A stretch of DNA of 64,000 nucleotides from Celeribacter naphthalenivorans (lineage in GTDB: Bacteria > Pseudomonadota > Alphaproteobacteria > Rhodobacterales > Rhodobacteraceae), in assembly GCF_020524585.1 (NCBI RefSeq), contig NZ_JAIVLK010000006.1:248001-312000 (forward strand), in the 5' to 3' direction. Below the pieces are notes generated by a model. It was not told where the DNA came from. It worked only from the letters and a program-made list of their open reading frames with translations, and searched no databases. The translations under genes and the position numbers were made by a program. The stretch's first letter is position 1. Each line of letters opens with the position of its first letter. Shown here one piece after another: positions 18,161-27,365 of the stretch.

Positions 18161-18966
18161 CGATATATTCCATGTGGTATCAAGGGTTTGAGAACGCTCC
18201 TGATTTTGTGAAACGCATTCATGAGATCTGGTGTCAATTGAACCCGGACCACGTTGCGCATGTGATCGGGGGCGAAGAGGCCGATGAGTTGCTCTTTGCC
18301 GAAGGCATTGAGCCCGGCAAACTCACCATGCAGGTCCGAGCGAACATTGTGCGCGCCGTCCTTTTGGCCGACCGTGGCGGTGTGTGGCGCGATGTCTCCC
18401 TGATCCCGGCCGTGCCTTTGGCGGACTGGTTGCCGCAGGCGCTTGACCAAGAAGCGTTCTTTGCCTTCCGGAACCCCGGCGAGGATCGGATATTGTCGAA
18501 CTGGTTTCTGGCCTCAGAGGCGGGACATCCATTGATGGCGGCGTGGCGCGAGGCCTATGTCAGCTATTTCAGAACTGATCGTACCGTCGCCAGAGAGGCG
18601 CCATATTGGGTGCGCTTTAAAAACCGTCGACGCATCCGGCGCGATCCGGCGTCTTTCGCAAGTCCTGAAATGGCCCGAAAAACAAAATACTATCCGTATT
18701 TCATAATGCATTACCACTTTGCATGGCTGATCCAAACCCAACCGGAATTGGCAGCACTTTGGGCGCGTGTCCCGAACCATCCAGCCACAGAGGCATTGCG
18801 ACTGCGGCCGGTGGTTGAGGCGCAGCAGGGACAGTTGGATGATCCGACACTTGACGCGTTGCTCCGCACAGCTCCGGTCCATAAAATCCGATGGAAGAAG
18901 AACGCGGAGCTTTACGACAATGTCCTCACGCAGATCGAACGAGGGCTGTCAGAACGCGAGATCTAG
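18157..18966 (+). CDS. Glycosyltransferase with DxD-like motif (capsule-synthesis type)
   Basis: A 269-residue protein related to small glycosyltransferases of the capsular polysaccharide/mannosyltransferase OCH1 type. MTIYSMWYQGFENAP opens the sugar-nucleotide fold, and VRANIVRAVLLADRGGVWRDVSLI carries the R...L...GG-x-x-x-D element, with RD in place of a full DxD. FAFRNPGEDRILSNWFLAS follows. With two sulfotransferases just upstream it probably builds a sulfated surface glycan. The acceptor is unknown. Confidence 0.75.
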   Translation: MTIYSMWYQGFENAPDFVKRIHEIWCQLNPDHVAHVIGGEEADELLFAEGIEPGKLTMQVRANIVRAVLLADRGGVWRDVSLIPAVPLADWLPQALDQEAFFAFRNPGEDRILSNWFLASEAGHPLMAAWREAYVSYFRTDRTVAREAPYWVRFKNRRRIRRDPASFASPEMARKTKYYPYFIMHYHFAWLIQTQPELAALWARVPNHPATEALRLRPVVEAQQGQLDDPTLDALLRTAPVHKIRWKKNAELYDNVLTQIERGLSEREI

Positions 18967-19068
18967 GCTGTGTCGAGGCATTTTAAATATCCGATAATCT
19001 GTCTTATGTATAATTAATGACTAGCATAACTGCAAAAGACATAGATAAAGCTCTGTTTTAACTCACAT

Positions 19069-19650
19069 TTAGAAACTCGGCGGCGTTGAAGCGCTGACCA
19101 CCTCACTCGGTTCTGGCCCGATCTGTCGAAAGCGATGCGGTGTGCGGCTCTCGAAATAATACGCGTCTCCCGGACCAAGGATCTTACGTTGTTCACCCAC
19201 AGTGACCTCAATGCGCCCGGAAATCACGATTCCGGCTTCTTCGCCTTCGTGACCATACATCACGCGCCCCGTGTCGGCGCCGATCTCATAGCGCTCGCGC
19301 AGCATCATCAAGGCACGCCCAAAGAGCGACTTGCCGACCTGTTTCAACGACAACTTGCCTTTGCCGATCTCTGTGAGTTCCTCGGCGGCGTAAAACACCT
19401 GTTGTTCGGTCACCGGCTCGAAGGCAAAGAACTCCGACAGGCTGATCGGAACGCCCGCGAGAATTTTGTGGAGCGCGCCGACGGATGGATTCATCTTGCC
19501 GGATTCAATGAGAGAAATCGTAGAGTTCGGAATGCCAACTTTCTTGGCCAAAGCGCGCTGAGAATGCCCGGCGCGCTCCCGCACAGCGCGCAGCCTTTGA
19601 CCCAGAGCCAAATCATCGAAGTCATCCTTCGGAGTGTTTGATCCGTTCAT
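19069..19650 (-). CDS. XRE-family regulator with cupin domain (PuuR-like)
   Basis: A 193-residue repressor-type protein. The N-terminal helix-turn-helix (about 15-70) reads LGQRLRAVRERAGHSQRAL and IPNSTISLIESGKMNPS. The C-terminal cupin barrel (about 120-185) shows EEAGIVISGRIEVTVG and LGPGDAYYFESRTPHRFR. This layout matches PuuR, the repressor of putrescine/GABA genes. It is divergent from gabT across an AT-rich spacer with short palindromes (TAATGCATTA at 19686-19695), so control of gabT-gabD is likely. The ligand is inferred from context only. Confidence 0.85.
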   Translation of the reverse strand: MNGSNTPKDDFDDLALGQRLRAVRERAGHSQRALAKKVGIPNSTISLIESGKMNPSVGALHKILAGVPISLSEFFAFEPVTEQQVFYAAEELTEIGKGKLSLKQVGKSLFGRALMMLRERYEIGADTGRVMYGHEGEEAGIVISGRIEVTVGEQRKILGPGDAYYFESRTPHRFRQIGPEPSEVVSASTPPSF

Positions 19651-19794
19651 TATTCACCAAACCCTAGATAATTTTTACATAATTATAATGCATTACAAAG
19701 AATAAGAAACAGAGTTTTTAAAGATCGGGAAACCGCGTAGCGTCACCTCAATCACGAACTGCACTCTCGCACTTCATCTGACAGGATAGCAAAA

Positions 19795-21069
19795 ATGACC
19801 AACGCAGATCTCGCCGCCCGCCGCGTAGATGCCATGGCCCGTGGCGTCGGCGTCATGACCGACCACTTCATCACCCGCGCCGAAAATGCCGAAGTTTGGG
19901 ACGAAGACGGCAATCGCCTGATCGACTTCGCCGCAGGCATCGCCGTGGTCAACACCGGCCACCGTCACCCGAAAGTCATGGCCGCTGTCAAAGCCCAGCT
20001 CGACGGTTTTACCCACACCTGCCACCAAGTTTTGCCCTATGCGCCCTATGTGATGCTCGCCGAACGGCTGAACGCCAAGGTTCCGGGCGCCTTTGACAAG
20101 AAAACCGTCTTTGTTACAACCGGCGCAGAAGCCGTTGAAAACGCTGTGAAATGCGCGCGCGCCTATACTGGACGTCCGGCGGTGATCGCCTTTGGCGGCG
20201 GTTTCCATGGCCGGACCTTTATGGGCATGTCCTTGACCGGCAAGGTCGTGCCTTACAAGGTCGGTTTCGGCGCCATGATGCCCGATGTGTTCCACGTCCC
20301 CTACCCCTGTGCGCTGCATGGCGTCTCTGTCGACGACAGCTTTGCCGCCTTGGACGCGCTGTTCAAAGCCGATGTCGATCCGGCCCGCGTCGCAGCCGTG
20401 ATTTTCGAACCCGTGCAAGGCGAAGGCGGTTTCTACCCGGCGCCCGCCGACTTCGTCACCCGTCTTCGCGCGCTTTGCGACGCCCACGGCATGGTGATGA
20501 TCGCCGATGAGGTGCAAACCGGCTTTGGCCGCACCGGCAAACTCTTTGCCATGGAGCATTACGACGTGGCCGCTGACATCACCACCATGGCCAAAGGTCT
20601 GGGGGGCGGTCTGCCGATCTCTGCGGTCACCGGCAAGGCCGAGATCATGGATGCGGCGGCACCGGGCGGTCTGGGCGGCACTTATGGCGGCAACCCTCTG
20701 GGGATTGCGGCGGGCAACGCCGTTCTGGACGTGATCGAAGAGGAAGACCTCTGTGCACGCGCCGAGGAATTTGGCAACAAACTCAAAGCCGTGTTGAGCG
20801 ACATTCAATCGACCACGCCGGAGCTTGCCGACATTCGCGGACCCGGCTTCATGGTCGCCGCCGAGTTCATGACCACGGAGGGCAAACCCAACGCCGAGCT
20901 GACCGGCAAAATCCGCGTCGAAGCGCTCAAACGCGGTCTCGTGCTTTTGACTTGCGGCGTCTATGGCAATGTGATCCGGTTCCTCGCGCCTCTGACCATC
21001 GACGAGCCGGTGTTCAATGAGGCGATGGACATTCTGAAAGATGCGGTGAATGCCGCGCGGGAGAGCTAA
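19795..21069 (+). CDS. gabT: 4-aminobutyrate--2-oxoglutarate aminotransferase
   Basis: Converts GABA and 2-oxoglutarate to succinate semialdehyde and glutamate. 424 residues, a normal GabT length. FVTTGAEAVENAVKCARAYTGR binds PLP phosphate, MVMIADEVQTGFGRTGKLFAM carries the PLP Asp, and the Schiff-base Lys lies in TTMAKGLGGGLPISAVTG. gabD begins two bases after its stop. The pair turns GABA, including that from putrescine breakdown by neighbouring genes, into succinate. Confidence 0.95.
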   Translation: MTNADLAARRVDAMARGVGVMTDHFITRAENAEVWDEDGNRLIDFAAGIAVVNTGHRHPKVMAAVKAQLDGFTHTCHQVLPYAPYVMLAERLNAKVPGAFDKKTVFVTTGAEAVENAVKCARAYTGRPAVIAFGGGFHGRTFMGMSLTGKVVPYKVGFGAMMPDVFHVPYPCALHGVSVDDSFAALDALFKADVDPARVAAVIFEPVQGEGGFYPAPADFVTRLRALCDAHGMVMIADEVQTGFGRTGKLFAMEHYDVAADITTMAKGLGGGLPISAVTGKAEIMDAAAPGGLGGTYGGNPLGIAAGNAVLDVIEEEDLCARAEEFGNKLKAVLSDIQSTTPELADIRGPGFMVAAEFMTTEGKPNAELTGKIRVEALKRGLVLLTCGVYGNVIRFLAPLTIDEPVFNEAMDILKDAVNAARES

Positions 21070-21070
21070 C

Positions 21071-22525
21071 ATGCGGGCTTTGAACGATCCCAGCCTGATG
21101 GAAACACGCGCCTATGTGAATGGCGTTTGGGTTGAGGGGAGAAAGACATTTCCGGTGGAGAATCCGGCCACGGGCGAGGTAATCGCCCATGTCGCCGATC
21201 TCTCTGCCGAAGATGTCGCCATGGCGATTGATGCGGCCTATGTGGCGCAACGGGCCTGGGCGCGCGCGGATGTGAAAACCCGCGCGAACACCCTGCGCAA
21301 ACTCTTTGATCTCATGGTGGAAAATGCCGATGATCTGGCGACCATCCTGACCGCTGAAATGGGCAAACCCTGGGCTGAGGCGCGCGGTGAAATCCTCTAT
21401 GGCGCGTCCTACATCGAATGGTTCGCGGAAGAGGCCAAACGCGTCTACGGCGATATGATCCCCGGTCCGCAAAACGACAAGCGCATGGTCATCGTCAAGC
21501 AAGCCGTAGGTGTCGTCGGCGCGATCACGCCGTGGAACTTCCCCAACGCCATGCTGGCGCGCAAGATGGCCCCTGCCCTTGCCGTTGGCTGTTCCATGGT
21601 GGCGCGGCCCTCCGAGTTCACACCCTTGTCCGCGCTGGCTCTGGCGGTTCTGGCCGAACGTGCGGGCATTCCGGCGGGTGTGTTCAACGTGCTCACGGGG
21701 CTTGATGCCGCTGGCATGGGCGTCGAGATGTGTGCCAACCCGAAAGTGGCCAAGATCACCTTTACCGGCTCGACCCGGGTGGGCAAAATCCTGTTGTCGC
21801 AGGGCGCCGAGACGGTCAAGAAAATGTCGATGGAGCTGGGCGGCAACGCGCCATTCATCGTCTTTGACGACGCCGATGTGGATGCCGCAGTCGAGGGCGC
21901 CATGCTCGCCAAATTCCGCAACAACGGCCAGACCTGTGTCTGCGCGAACCGGATTTATGTGCAAGCGGGCGTTTATGAAGAGTTCTCCGAGAAACTCGCC
22001 ACGGCTTTGGGATCGCTCAAACTGGGCGACGGCTTTGCCGAGGGCGTCAACACCGGCCCGCTGATCAACGCAGCCGCCGTGGCCAAGGTCGAGGATCACA
22101 TCAAGGATGCGGTCGAAAAAGGCGCCGAAGTGGTTGTCGGCGGCACGCGCTCGAACCTTGGGCAGACCTTCTTTGAGCCGACCGTGCTCAAGGGCGTGAC
22201 GCAGGCGATGAAAGTCGCCAGTGAGGAAACCTTTGGCCCGCTCGCGCCGCTGGTGAAATTCGACACCGAAGACGAGGCGCTGGAGTTTGCCAATGCCACG
22301 GAATTCGGTCTGGCGTCGTATTTCTACACCAACGATCTGAAACGCGCTTGGCGTGTGGGCGAAGCCTTGGAAACCGGCATGGTCGGCATCAACACCGGCG
22401 CAATCTCGACGGAAATGGCACCCTTTGGCGGGGTCAAACAGTCCGGTATGGGCCGCGAAGGTTCGAAATACGGCTGTGACGACTATCTCGAGATCAAGAA
22501 CCTCTGCTTCGGCGGGTTGAACTGA
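21071..22525 (+). CDS. gabD: Succinate-semialdehyde dehydrogenase
   Basis: Oxidises succinate semialdehyde to succinate with NAD(P). 484 residues from the ATG just after gabT. ALDH landmarks are present: TPWNFPNAMLARK, the glycine motif FTGSTRVGKIL, MELGGNAPFIVFDDAD with the general base Glu, and the catalytic Cys in NNGQTCVCANR, where the second Cys two residues on is typical of GabD redox switching. The open frame extends to 21050 inside gabT, but the start beyond the stop is preferred. A terminator follows. Confidence 0.95.
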   Translation: MRALNDPSLMETRAYVNGVWVEGRKTFPVENPATGEVIAHVADLSAEDVAMAIDAAYVAQRAWARADVKTRANTLRKLFDLMVENADDLATILTAEMGKPWAEARGEILYGASYIEWFAEEAKRVYGDMIPGPQNDKRMVIVKQAVGVVGAITPWNFPNAMLARKMAPALAVGCSMVARPSEFTPLSALALAVLAERAGIPAGVFNVLTGLDAAGMGVEMCANPKVAKITFTGSTRVGKILLSQGAETVKKMSMELGGNAPFIVFDDADVDAAVEGAMLAKFRNNGQTCVCANRIYVQAGVYEEFSEKLATALGSLKLGDGFAEGVNTGPLINAAAVAKVEDHIKDAVEKGAEVVVGGTRSNLGQTFFEPTVLKGVTQAMKVASEETFGPLAPLVKFDTEDEALEFANATEFGLASYFYTNDLKRAWRVGEALETGMVGINTGAISTEMAPFGGVKQSGMGREGSKYGCDDYLEIKNLCFGGLN

Positions 22526-22548
22526 TCTTTTTCACGGATAACATGGAA

Positions 22549-22575
22549 AAGCCTCCCGAAATGGGAGGCTTTTTT
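22549..22575 (+). terminator. Terminator after gabD
   Basis: AAGCCTCCC/GGGAGGCTT with a 5-base loop and a run of Ts. A-rich sequence on the other side may let it also end the convergent cyclodeaminase transcript. Confidence 0.85.
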
Positions 22576-23626
22576 ATCCTTTGGCCCGCTCCACCATCCC
22601 GAAAAGATCGCGCGGATCGTCCGGATCGGCCAGCATATCGAGCGGCTCGCAAAAGTCGGTCCCAGCCACCTTGTCATGCACAAAGCGCAGGGCGGAGAAA
22701 TCCTCGATCGCGAACCCGACGCTATCAAACAGCGTGATCTGCGCCGCGTCCCGCCGCCCCGACACCTCGCCGCGCATCACCTGCCAAAGCTCAGTGACCG
22801 GATGGTCTTCGGCGAGTTGTTGAATCTCGCCCTCGATGCGGGTTTGCTCCGGGTATTCGACGAAAATATCGGCACGCAAAAGGATGTCTTTGTGTAGCTC
22901 CGTCTTACCCGGACAGTCGCCGCCGATAGCGTTGATATGCTGGCCGCGGCCGATCATATTGTCGGTCAGGATCGTGGCATATTGCTTGTCGGCGGTGCAG
23001 GTGGTGACGATCTGCGCGCCTTCGACGGCCTCTTGCGCCGAAGAACAGGTCGTGATGTCAAAGCCTTGCGCCTCCAAGTTGCGTTTGGCCTTTTCCGTCG
23101 CCGCCGGGTCGATGTCATAGAGGCGCAGAGTGTTGATGCCGCAGAGCGCCCGGAACGCCAGCGCCTGAAACTCGCATTGCGCGCCATTGCCGATCATCGC
23201 CATGACCTCGGCCCCTTTCGGCGCGAGATATGTTCCAACGAGTGCCGAGGTCGCCGCCGTGCGGAGCGCGGTCAGCACCGTCATTTCCGTCAACAACACC
23301 GGATAGCCATTTGAAACAGCGGACAAAACGCCAAAGGCCGTGACGGTCTGGTAGCCCTCTTTCATGTTCTTCGGATGGCCGTTGACGTATTTGAAACCAT
23401 AAAGCTCCGCATCCGCCGTGGGCATCAGCTCAATCACCCCCTCATGGGAATGCGAGGCGACGCGCGGGGTCTTGTCGAACTCCGGCCAGCGTTTGAAATC
23501 CGCCTCGATATAGCCCGCGAGTTCTGTCATGAAAGCCTCCGCCCCCATGGAATTCACCAGCCGCATCATGTTGTGCACGGAGACAAAGGGCACGAAGGCC
23601 AGTTTCGAGGGCGAAAGGTCCATCAT
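22574..23626 (-). CDS. Ornithine cyclodeaminase
   Basis: NAD-dependent conversion of ornithine to proline and ammonia. 350 residues from the ATG that overlaps the arginase stop (GGAG six bases upstream). The mu-crystallin/OCD family marks are AFGVLSAVSNGYPVLLTEMT, the conserved TALRTAATSALV, the NAD-binding MAMIGNGAQCEFQ and GGDCPGKTEL with the catalytic Asp. The product of the upstream arginase is its substrate, giving a direct arginine to ornithine to proline path. Confidence 0.93.
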   Translation of the reverse strand: MMDLSPSKLAFVPFVSVHNMMRLVNSMGAEAFMTELAGYIEADFKRWPEFDKTPRVASHSHEGVIELMPTADAELYGFKYVNGHPKNMKEGYQTVTAFGVLSAVSNGYPVLLTEMTVLTALRTAATSALVGTYLAPKGAEVMAMIGNGAQCEFQALAFRALCGINTLRLYDIDPAATEKAKRNLEAQGFDITTCSSAQEAVEGAQIVTTCTADKQYATILTDNMIGRGQHINAIGGDCPGKTELHKDILLRADIFVEYPEQTRIEGEIQQLAEDHPVTELWQVMRGEVSGRRDAAQITLFDSVGFAIEDFSALRFVHDKVAGTDFCEPLDMLADPDDPRDLFGMVERAKG

Positions 23627-24552
23627 CCGAAACTCCGGGTCATACGGTCGAGCACGCGACGGCCAAAGAGGCTGGCCGTCAGGTCGCACAAGAGCTTCGC
23701 CGTGCGGCCGCGTTCGTCGAGAAAGGGATTGAGTTCCACAAGATCGAGCGAGCCAACCAGCCCGCTGTCACAGAGCGTTTCCATGATCAGATGCGCCTCG
23801 CGGAAGGTGGCTCCTCCCGGAACGGTGGTGCCCACGGCGGGCGCGATGCCGGGATCGAGGAAATCGACATCGAAACTGACATGCAAACGCCCGTTGGCGG
23901 CCTTCACCCGCTCCAAAAACGCCCGAAGCGGCGCCAGAACGCCGGTTTCATCGAGCGCGCGCATGTCATGGACCTCCATGTTCAAATCCTTGATCCGCGC
24001 ATGTTCCGCCGGATCGACGGAGCGAATGCCCATGAAACAAACATGCGCCGGATCGACCGCCTGCGCGAGCGCGGGATAGGCCTCGCACTCGCCCTGTCCC
24101 GTGAAATATGCGACCGGCGTGCCATGCAGGTTGCCGCTTTCTGTCGTCGCCAGCGTGTGCAAATCCGGATGCGCGTCGAGCCAGAGGACAAAGAGCGGAC
24201 GCCCCTCTTCGGCGGCGACGCGCGCGACACCGGGCACGGTGCCCGCAGACATCGAATGATCGCCGCCCATGAAAATCGGCAAATCGCTGGTCCGGGCCGC
24301 CTCATAGGCCATGGGCTCCAGCGCCTCAATCCAAGCGCGTGTCTCCGCCAGATTGTGCACCGCCGGATTGGCATGGGGCGTCTCGGCCTGTGGCGCGATC
24401 TGGACATCGCCCAGATCCGCGACCTGCCATCCGAGGCTCATCAGCACTTCCATAAGCCCCGCGGTGCGAAGGCTCGCGGGCCCCATAAGACAGCCGCGCT
24501 GAGACGCGCCGGTCTCAATCGCGGCACCAAGGATGTGGCAGGATTTGCGCAT
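23623..24552 (-). CDS. Arginase
   Basis: Hydrolyses arginine to ornithine and urea with a two-manganese centre. 309 residues from the preferred start at 24552 (MRKSCHILG; AGGGA upstream). The metal ligands are visible as FMGGDHSMSAG, LWLDAHPDLHT and SFDVDFLDPG. The longer open frame to 24615 adds 21 residues with no family look. First gene of an arginine-catabolic pair, divergent from an Lrp-type regulator that probably controls it. Confidence 0.95.
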   Translation of the reverse strand: MRKSCHILGAAIETGASQRGCLMGPASLRTAGLMEVLMSLGWQVADLGDVQIAPQAETPHANPAVHNLAETRAWIEALEPMAYEAARTSDLPIFMGGDHSMSAGTVPGVARVAAEEGRPLFVLWLDAHPDLHTLATTESGNLHGTPVAYFTGQGECEAYPALAQAVDPAHVCFMGIRSVDPAEHARIKDLNMEVHDMRALDETGVLAPLRAFLERVKAANGRLHVSFDVDFLDPGIAPAVGTTVPGGATFREAHLIMETLCDSGLVGSLDLVELNPFLDERGRTAKLLCDLTASLFGRRVLDRMTRSFG

Positions 24553-24624
24553 ATGGATGAGTCCCTGAAGAAACTGCGTTGCCTTAAGTATGCACGGGCT
24601 TTCAGCGGCTTTCATGCTTTTAAA

Positions 24625-24653
24625 TTGCGCATTTCGACATTAAATTTGCGCAA
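24625..24653. promoter_or_regulatory. Twin TTGCGCA sites between arginase and Lrp-type genes
   Basis: TTGCGCA at 24625-24631 and TTGCGCAA at 24646-24653 lie 21 bases apart, two helical turns, in the divergent spacer. Each is close to palindromic. They are plausible operators for the adjacent Lrp/AsnC regulator. Confidence 0.45.
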
Positions 24654-24662
24654 AATGGTAAT

Positions 24663-25124
24663 ATGATTGATCAAAACGATAGAGAATTCATGGCCCACAC
24701 AGAGTTGAACCAAAGCGACCACGCCATTCTCGCCGCCCTGCGCGACAATGCCCGCATGTCGATCACCGAGCTGGCGCAGCACACCGGGCTGTCGCGCAAC
24801 ACCGCGCGGGCGCGGCTTGATGCGCTGGTGGCCGACGGCAGAATCAGACGCTTCACCATCGAGACCGATGTGGATGTCGAAGGCGAGGTACGCGCCATCA
24901 CTCTGATCGCGTTACAAGGCAAAATGTCGCGGCAGGTGATCCGCGCGCTCAATCGCATTCCAGGGATCAGCACCATCTATGCCACCAATGGCGCCTGGGA
25001 TCTCGTGGTCGACATCCGCACCGACAGTCTGGTGCAATTTGATCGAATTTTACGGGAAATTCGCGAAGTTCCGGGGGTGGTGAACTCGGAAAGCTGTCTG
25101 CTTTTGGCCCATGTCGTGGGGTGA
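24663..25124 (+). CDS. Lrp/AsnC-family regulator
   Basis: A 153-residue feast/famine regulator. The HTH is at about residues 15-65 (DHAILAALRDNARMSITELAQ and LSRNTARARLDALVADGRI), followed by the RAM ligand/oligomerisation domain (VRAITLIALQG, IPGISTIYATNGAWDLVVDI). The start may be the ATG at 24663 or that at 24690, and neither has a strong ribosome site. Its position suggests it senses arginine or ornithine and activates the divergent arginase-cyclodeaminase pair, as known for similar alphaproteobacterial regulators. Confidence 0.9.
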   Translation: MIDQNDREFMAHTELNQSDHAILAALRDNARMSITELAQHTGLSRNTARARLDALVADGRIRRFTIETDVDVEGEVRAITLIALQGKMSRQVIRALNRIPGISTIYATNGAWDLVVDIRTDSLVQFDRILREIREVPGVVNSESCLLLAHVVG

Positions 25125-25256
25125 TACACCCGTACCAAGCTGCCAAAACAGGCACAGACTCTTGAGCTATGCAAAAACGCGCTGCCCGGTTAATCGATGG
25201 GACATCTTGCGTTGCGGGGTCGTTCTTTTTACGTTCAACTTATGGGGGACACACAC

Positions 25257-25991
25257 TTGAAAGATAAAATTCAAGACATTCTCTCCGCCACGACCGTTGC
25301 GGAGGTCTGGGACCATTTGCTCTCCTGCCTGATGGAGGTCGGCTTTAACCACGCCCTCTACGGGTTCACCCGTTTTCACACCTCCTCCGGCTTTGGCGAC
25401 GACAAGGACCATTTGTTCCTGACCAATTTCAACGCGGAGTACATGCAGGGCTATTTCCTCGAAGGCCGCTATCGCCATGGTCCCATGGTGCGTTGGTCTG
25501 TCGAAAATACCGGCGCCTGCCCTTGGAGTTGGATCAGAGACAACCTCGAAAACCTCACCGAAGAAGAGCGCGACGTCGTGGCCTTCAATCAGGCCTCTGG
25601 CGTCACCAGCGGCTACACCATCGCCTTTCCACACTCGCTGAAACGCGCCAAGGGTGCGATTGGCTTGTCTCTCGAGCCGCATGTGGGCACACAGGCTGAG
25701 GCTGATGAGATTTGGGCGCGTCACGGCAGTGAGCTTGAAGTGATCTGCGGTGTTGCGCATCTCAAATTGATCAGCCTTCCTTTGCCGAAACGCATTTTGA
25801 CCAAGCGCCAGCGCGAGGTGTTGGAATGGATCGGCGACGGAAAAACCGTGGCGGACACGGCGCAGATCATGGGGCTGAACAAGGCCACCGTGGAAAAGCA
25901 CCTGCGGCTCGCACGCGAATCTCTGGGCGTGGAAACCACCGCTCAGGCTGTGCTGAAAGCGGCGATGCACAATCAAATTTTCACATTCTGA
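25257..25991 (+). CDS. LuxR-type regulator with autoinducer-binding domain
   Basis: About 244 residues. The N-terminal autoinducer-binding fold (about 10-165) shows W and Y residues of the family (YRHGPMVRWSVENTGACPWSW, with W and P positions usual for lactone binding). The C-terminal LuxR HTH (about 180-240) reads LTKRQREVLEWIGDGKTVADTA and LNKATVEKHLRLARESLG. I prefer the TTG at 25257 because GGGGGA lies seven bases before it. In-frame ATGs at 25242 and 25197 lack ribosome sites. No luxI-type synthase is in the window, so it may be a solo receptor. Confidence 0.85.
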   Translation: MKDKIQDILSATTVAEVWDHLLSCLMEVGFNHALYGFTRFHTSSGFGDDKDHLFLTNFNAEYMQGYFLEGRYRHGPMVRWSVENTGACPWSWIRDNLENLTEEERDVVAFNQASGVTSGYTIAFPHSLKRAKGAIGLSLEPHVGTQAEADEIWARHGSELEVICGVAHLKLISLPLPKRILTKRQREVLEWIGDGKTVADTAQIMGLNKATVEKHLRLARESLGVETTAQAVLKAAMHNQIFTF

Positions 25992-26326
25992 TCCGGTCAC
26001 ACGGCCCTTTCTGAGCGCGCGCCCAAGATGACCTTACGTAACCCATAGGTAACATTGGTTAATTTTTAGCCAAAGGTAAGGATGTGCGTAGTTGCACAAA
26101 TACGATCAGGACGAGACATTGGGCCCGTTCCGGCTTTCTGAGGCTTGGCCTTTTGGGACAGGGGTGACGGGATCGCCAGAGTCATTGGGCTTACCGATAC
26201 TTCATGAGGGTCGCGGGTTTATAGTCAACTTTGCGGCCCTTAATTCTTCTCTTTCAACAGCTTACACACCTTCGCGGGCTGGCCCTTTCTGGATCGCGCG
26301 GCCTTTCAGCACAGAGCTCTCAGGCA
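25992..26326. other. Intergenic region downstream of the LuxR gene and tsf
   Basis: Roughly 330 bases between convergent genes with no credible coding frame. A TTACGTAA palindrome (26034-26041) and CCTTAC/GTAAGG arms (26032-26081) are visible in an AT-rich patch. The function is unknown. Confidence 0.5.
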
Positions 26327-26328
26327 AC

Positions 26329-26354
26329 AAAAAAGGGCCGCCCAAAGGCAGCCC
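26329..26354 (-). terminator. Terminator after tsf
   Basis: On the minus strand GGGCTGC/GCGGCCC, with one G-T pair, surrounds a 6-base loop and is followed by a six-T run, 28 bases past the tsf stop. Confidence 0.8.
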
Positions 26355-26381
26355 CCTCAAACTCATCAGACCTGAAACAGA

Positions 26382-27257
26382 TCAGCCCTGCATCGCTTTC
26401 GCGACTTCAGCAGCGAAATCTTCGGTCTCTTTTTCGATGCCTTCGCCAACTTCGAGACGCACGAAACCGGTGATTTCAACACCTGCTTCTGCTGCGGCTT
26501 TCTCGACGGTCAGATCGGGGTTCACCACGAAAGCCTGACCCAGAAGGGTGGATTCGGCGATGAATTTCGCCATCCGGCCTTTGATCATGTTCTCGATGAT
26601 GTTTTCCGGTTTGCCGGACTCGCGGGCGATGTCCATCTGGATCTGCTTTTCTTTCTCAACCACAGCCGGGTCGAGATCAGCTTCGCCAAGACCCTGCGGG
26701 TTGGCCGCTGCGATGTGCATCGCAACCTGCTTGCCGAAAGCTTCGTTGTCGCCTTTGAGGCCAACGAGCACACCGATTTTGCCGAGACCGTCAGCCGCTG
26801 CGTTGTGGACATAGGTCACAACGGTTTCAGCTTCGATTTTCGCCATGCGACGCACGGACATGTTCTCGCCGATGGTGGCGATCTTGTCGGTGATCAGCTC
26901 GGAGACCGGCTTGGAGCCGACTTTGGCGTCTTTGAGGGCTTCGACGTCGGACACGCCCAGAGCGGCCGCGGCGATGTCGTTCACCATGGTCTGGAATTCG
27001 GCGTTTTTCGCAACGAAGTCGGTTTCGGAGTTCACTTCGACAGCGACCCCCACGCCACCGTTCACAGCAACGGCCACGAGGCCTTCTGCGGCGGTACGGC
27101 CGGATTTCTTGGCGGCTTTCGCCAGACCTTTGGTGCGCAGCCAGTCAACGGCGGCTTCCATGTCGCCATCGGTTTCGACCAACGCTTTTTTCGCGTCCAT
27201 CATGCCCGCGCCAGTGGATTCGCGCAGTTCTTTCACCTGAGCAGCAGTGATTGCCAT
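26382..27257 (-). CDS. tsf: Elongation factor Ts
   Basis: Recharges EF-Tu by releasing GDP. 291 residues. The UBA-like N terminus has [19 protein letters not shown], the core has [18 protein letters not shown] that inserts into EF-Tu, and AMHIAAANP-like text follows. A TGDxFV-style C-terminal dimerisation module is present. It is downstream of rpsB with a hairpin in the spacer, the standard bacterial order. Confidence 0.97.
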   Translation of the reverse strand: MAITAAQVKELRESTGAGMMDAKKALVETDGDMEAAVDWLRTKGLAKAAKKSGRTAAEGLVAVAVNGGVGVAVEVNSETDFVAKNAEFQTMVNDIAAAALGVSDVEALKDAKVGSKPVSELITDKIATIGENMSVRRMAKIEAETVVTYVHNAAADGLGKIGVLVGLKGDNEAFGKQVAMHIAAANPQGLGEADLDPAVVEKEKQIQMDIARESGKPENIIENMIKGRMAKFIAESTLLGQAFVVNPDLTVEKAAAEAGVEITGFVRLEVGEGIEKETEDFAAEVAKAMQG

Positions 27258-27290
27258 GTCGGCTCTCCTCGAATTCTAAGATACACGTAT

Positions 27291-27314
27291 CGGGGGCGGG
27301 ATACCCTGCCCCCG
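27291..27314 (-). promoter_or_regulatory. Hairpin in the rpsB-tsf spacer
   Basis: CGGGGGC/GCCCCCG with a 10-base loop lies between rpsB and tsf and has no clean T-run after it on the minus strand. It may attenuate or stabilise the message so that tsf and rpsB levels differ. Confidence 0.5.
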
Positions 27315-27365
27315 TATCAATTTTGTAACGACCGCGTCGGGTTTAGCCCGTCACGGTCGAAAAAA

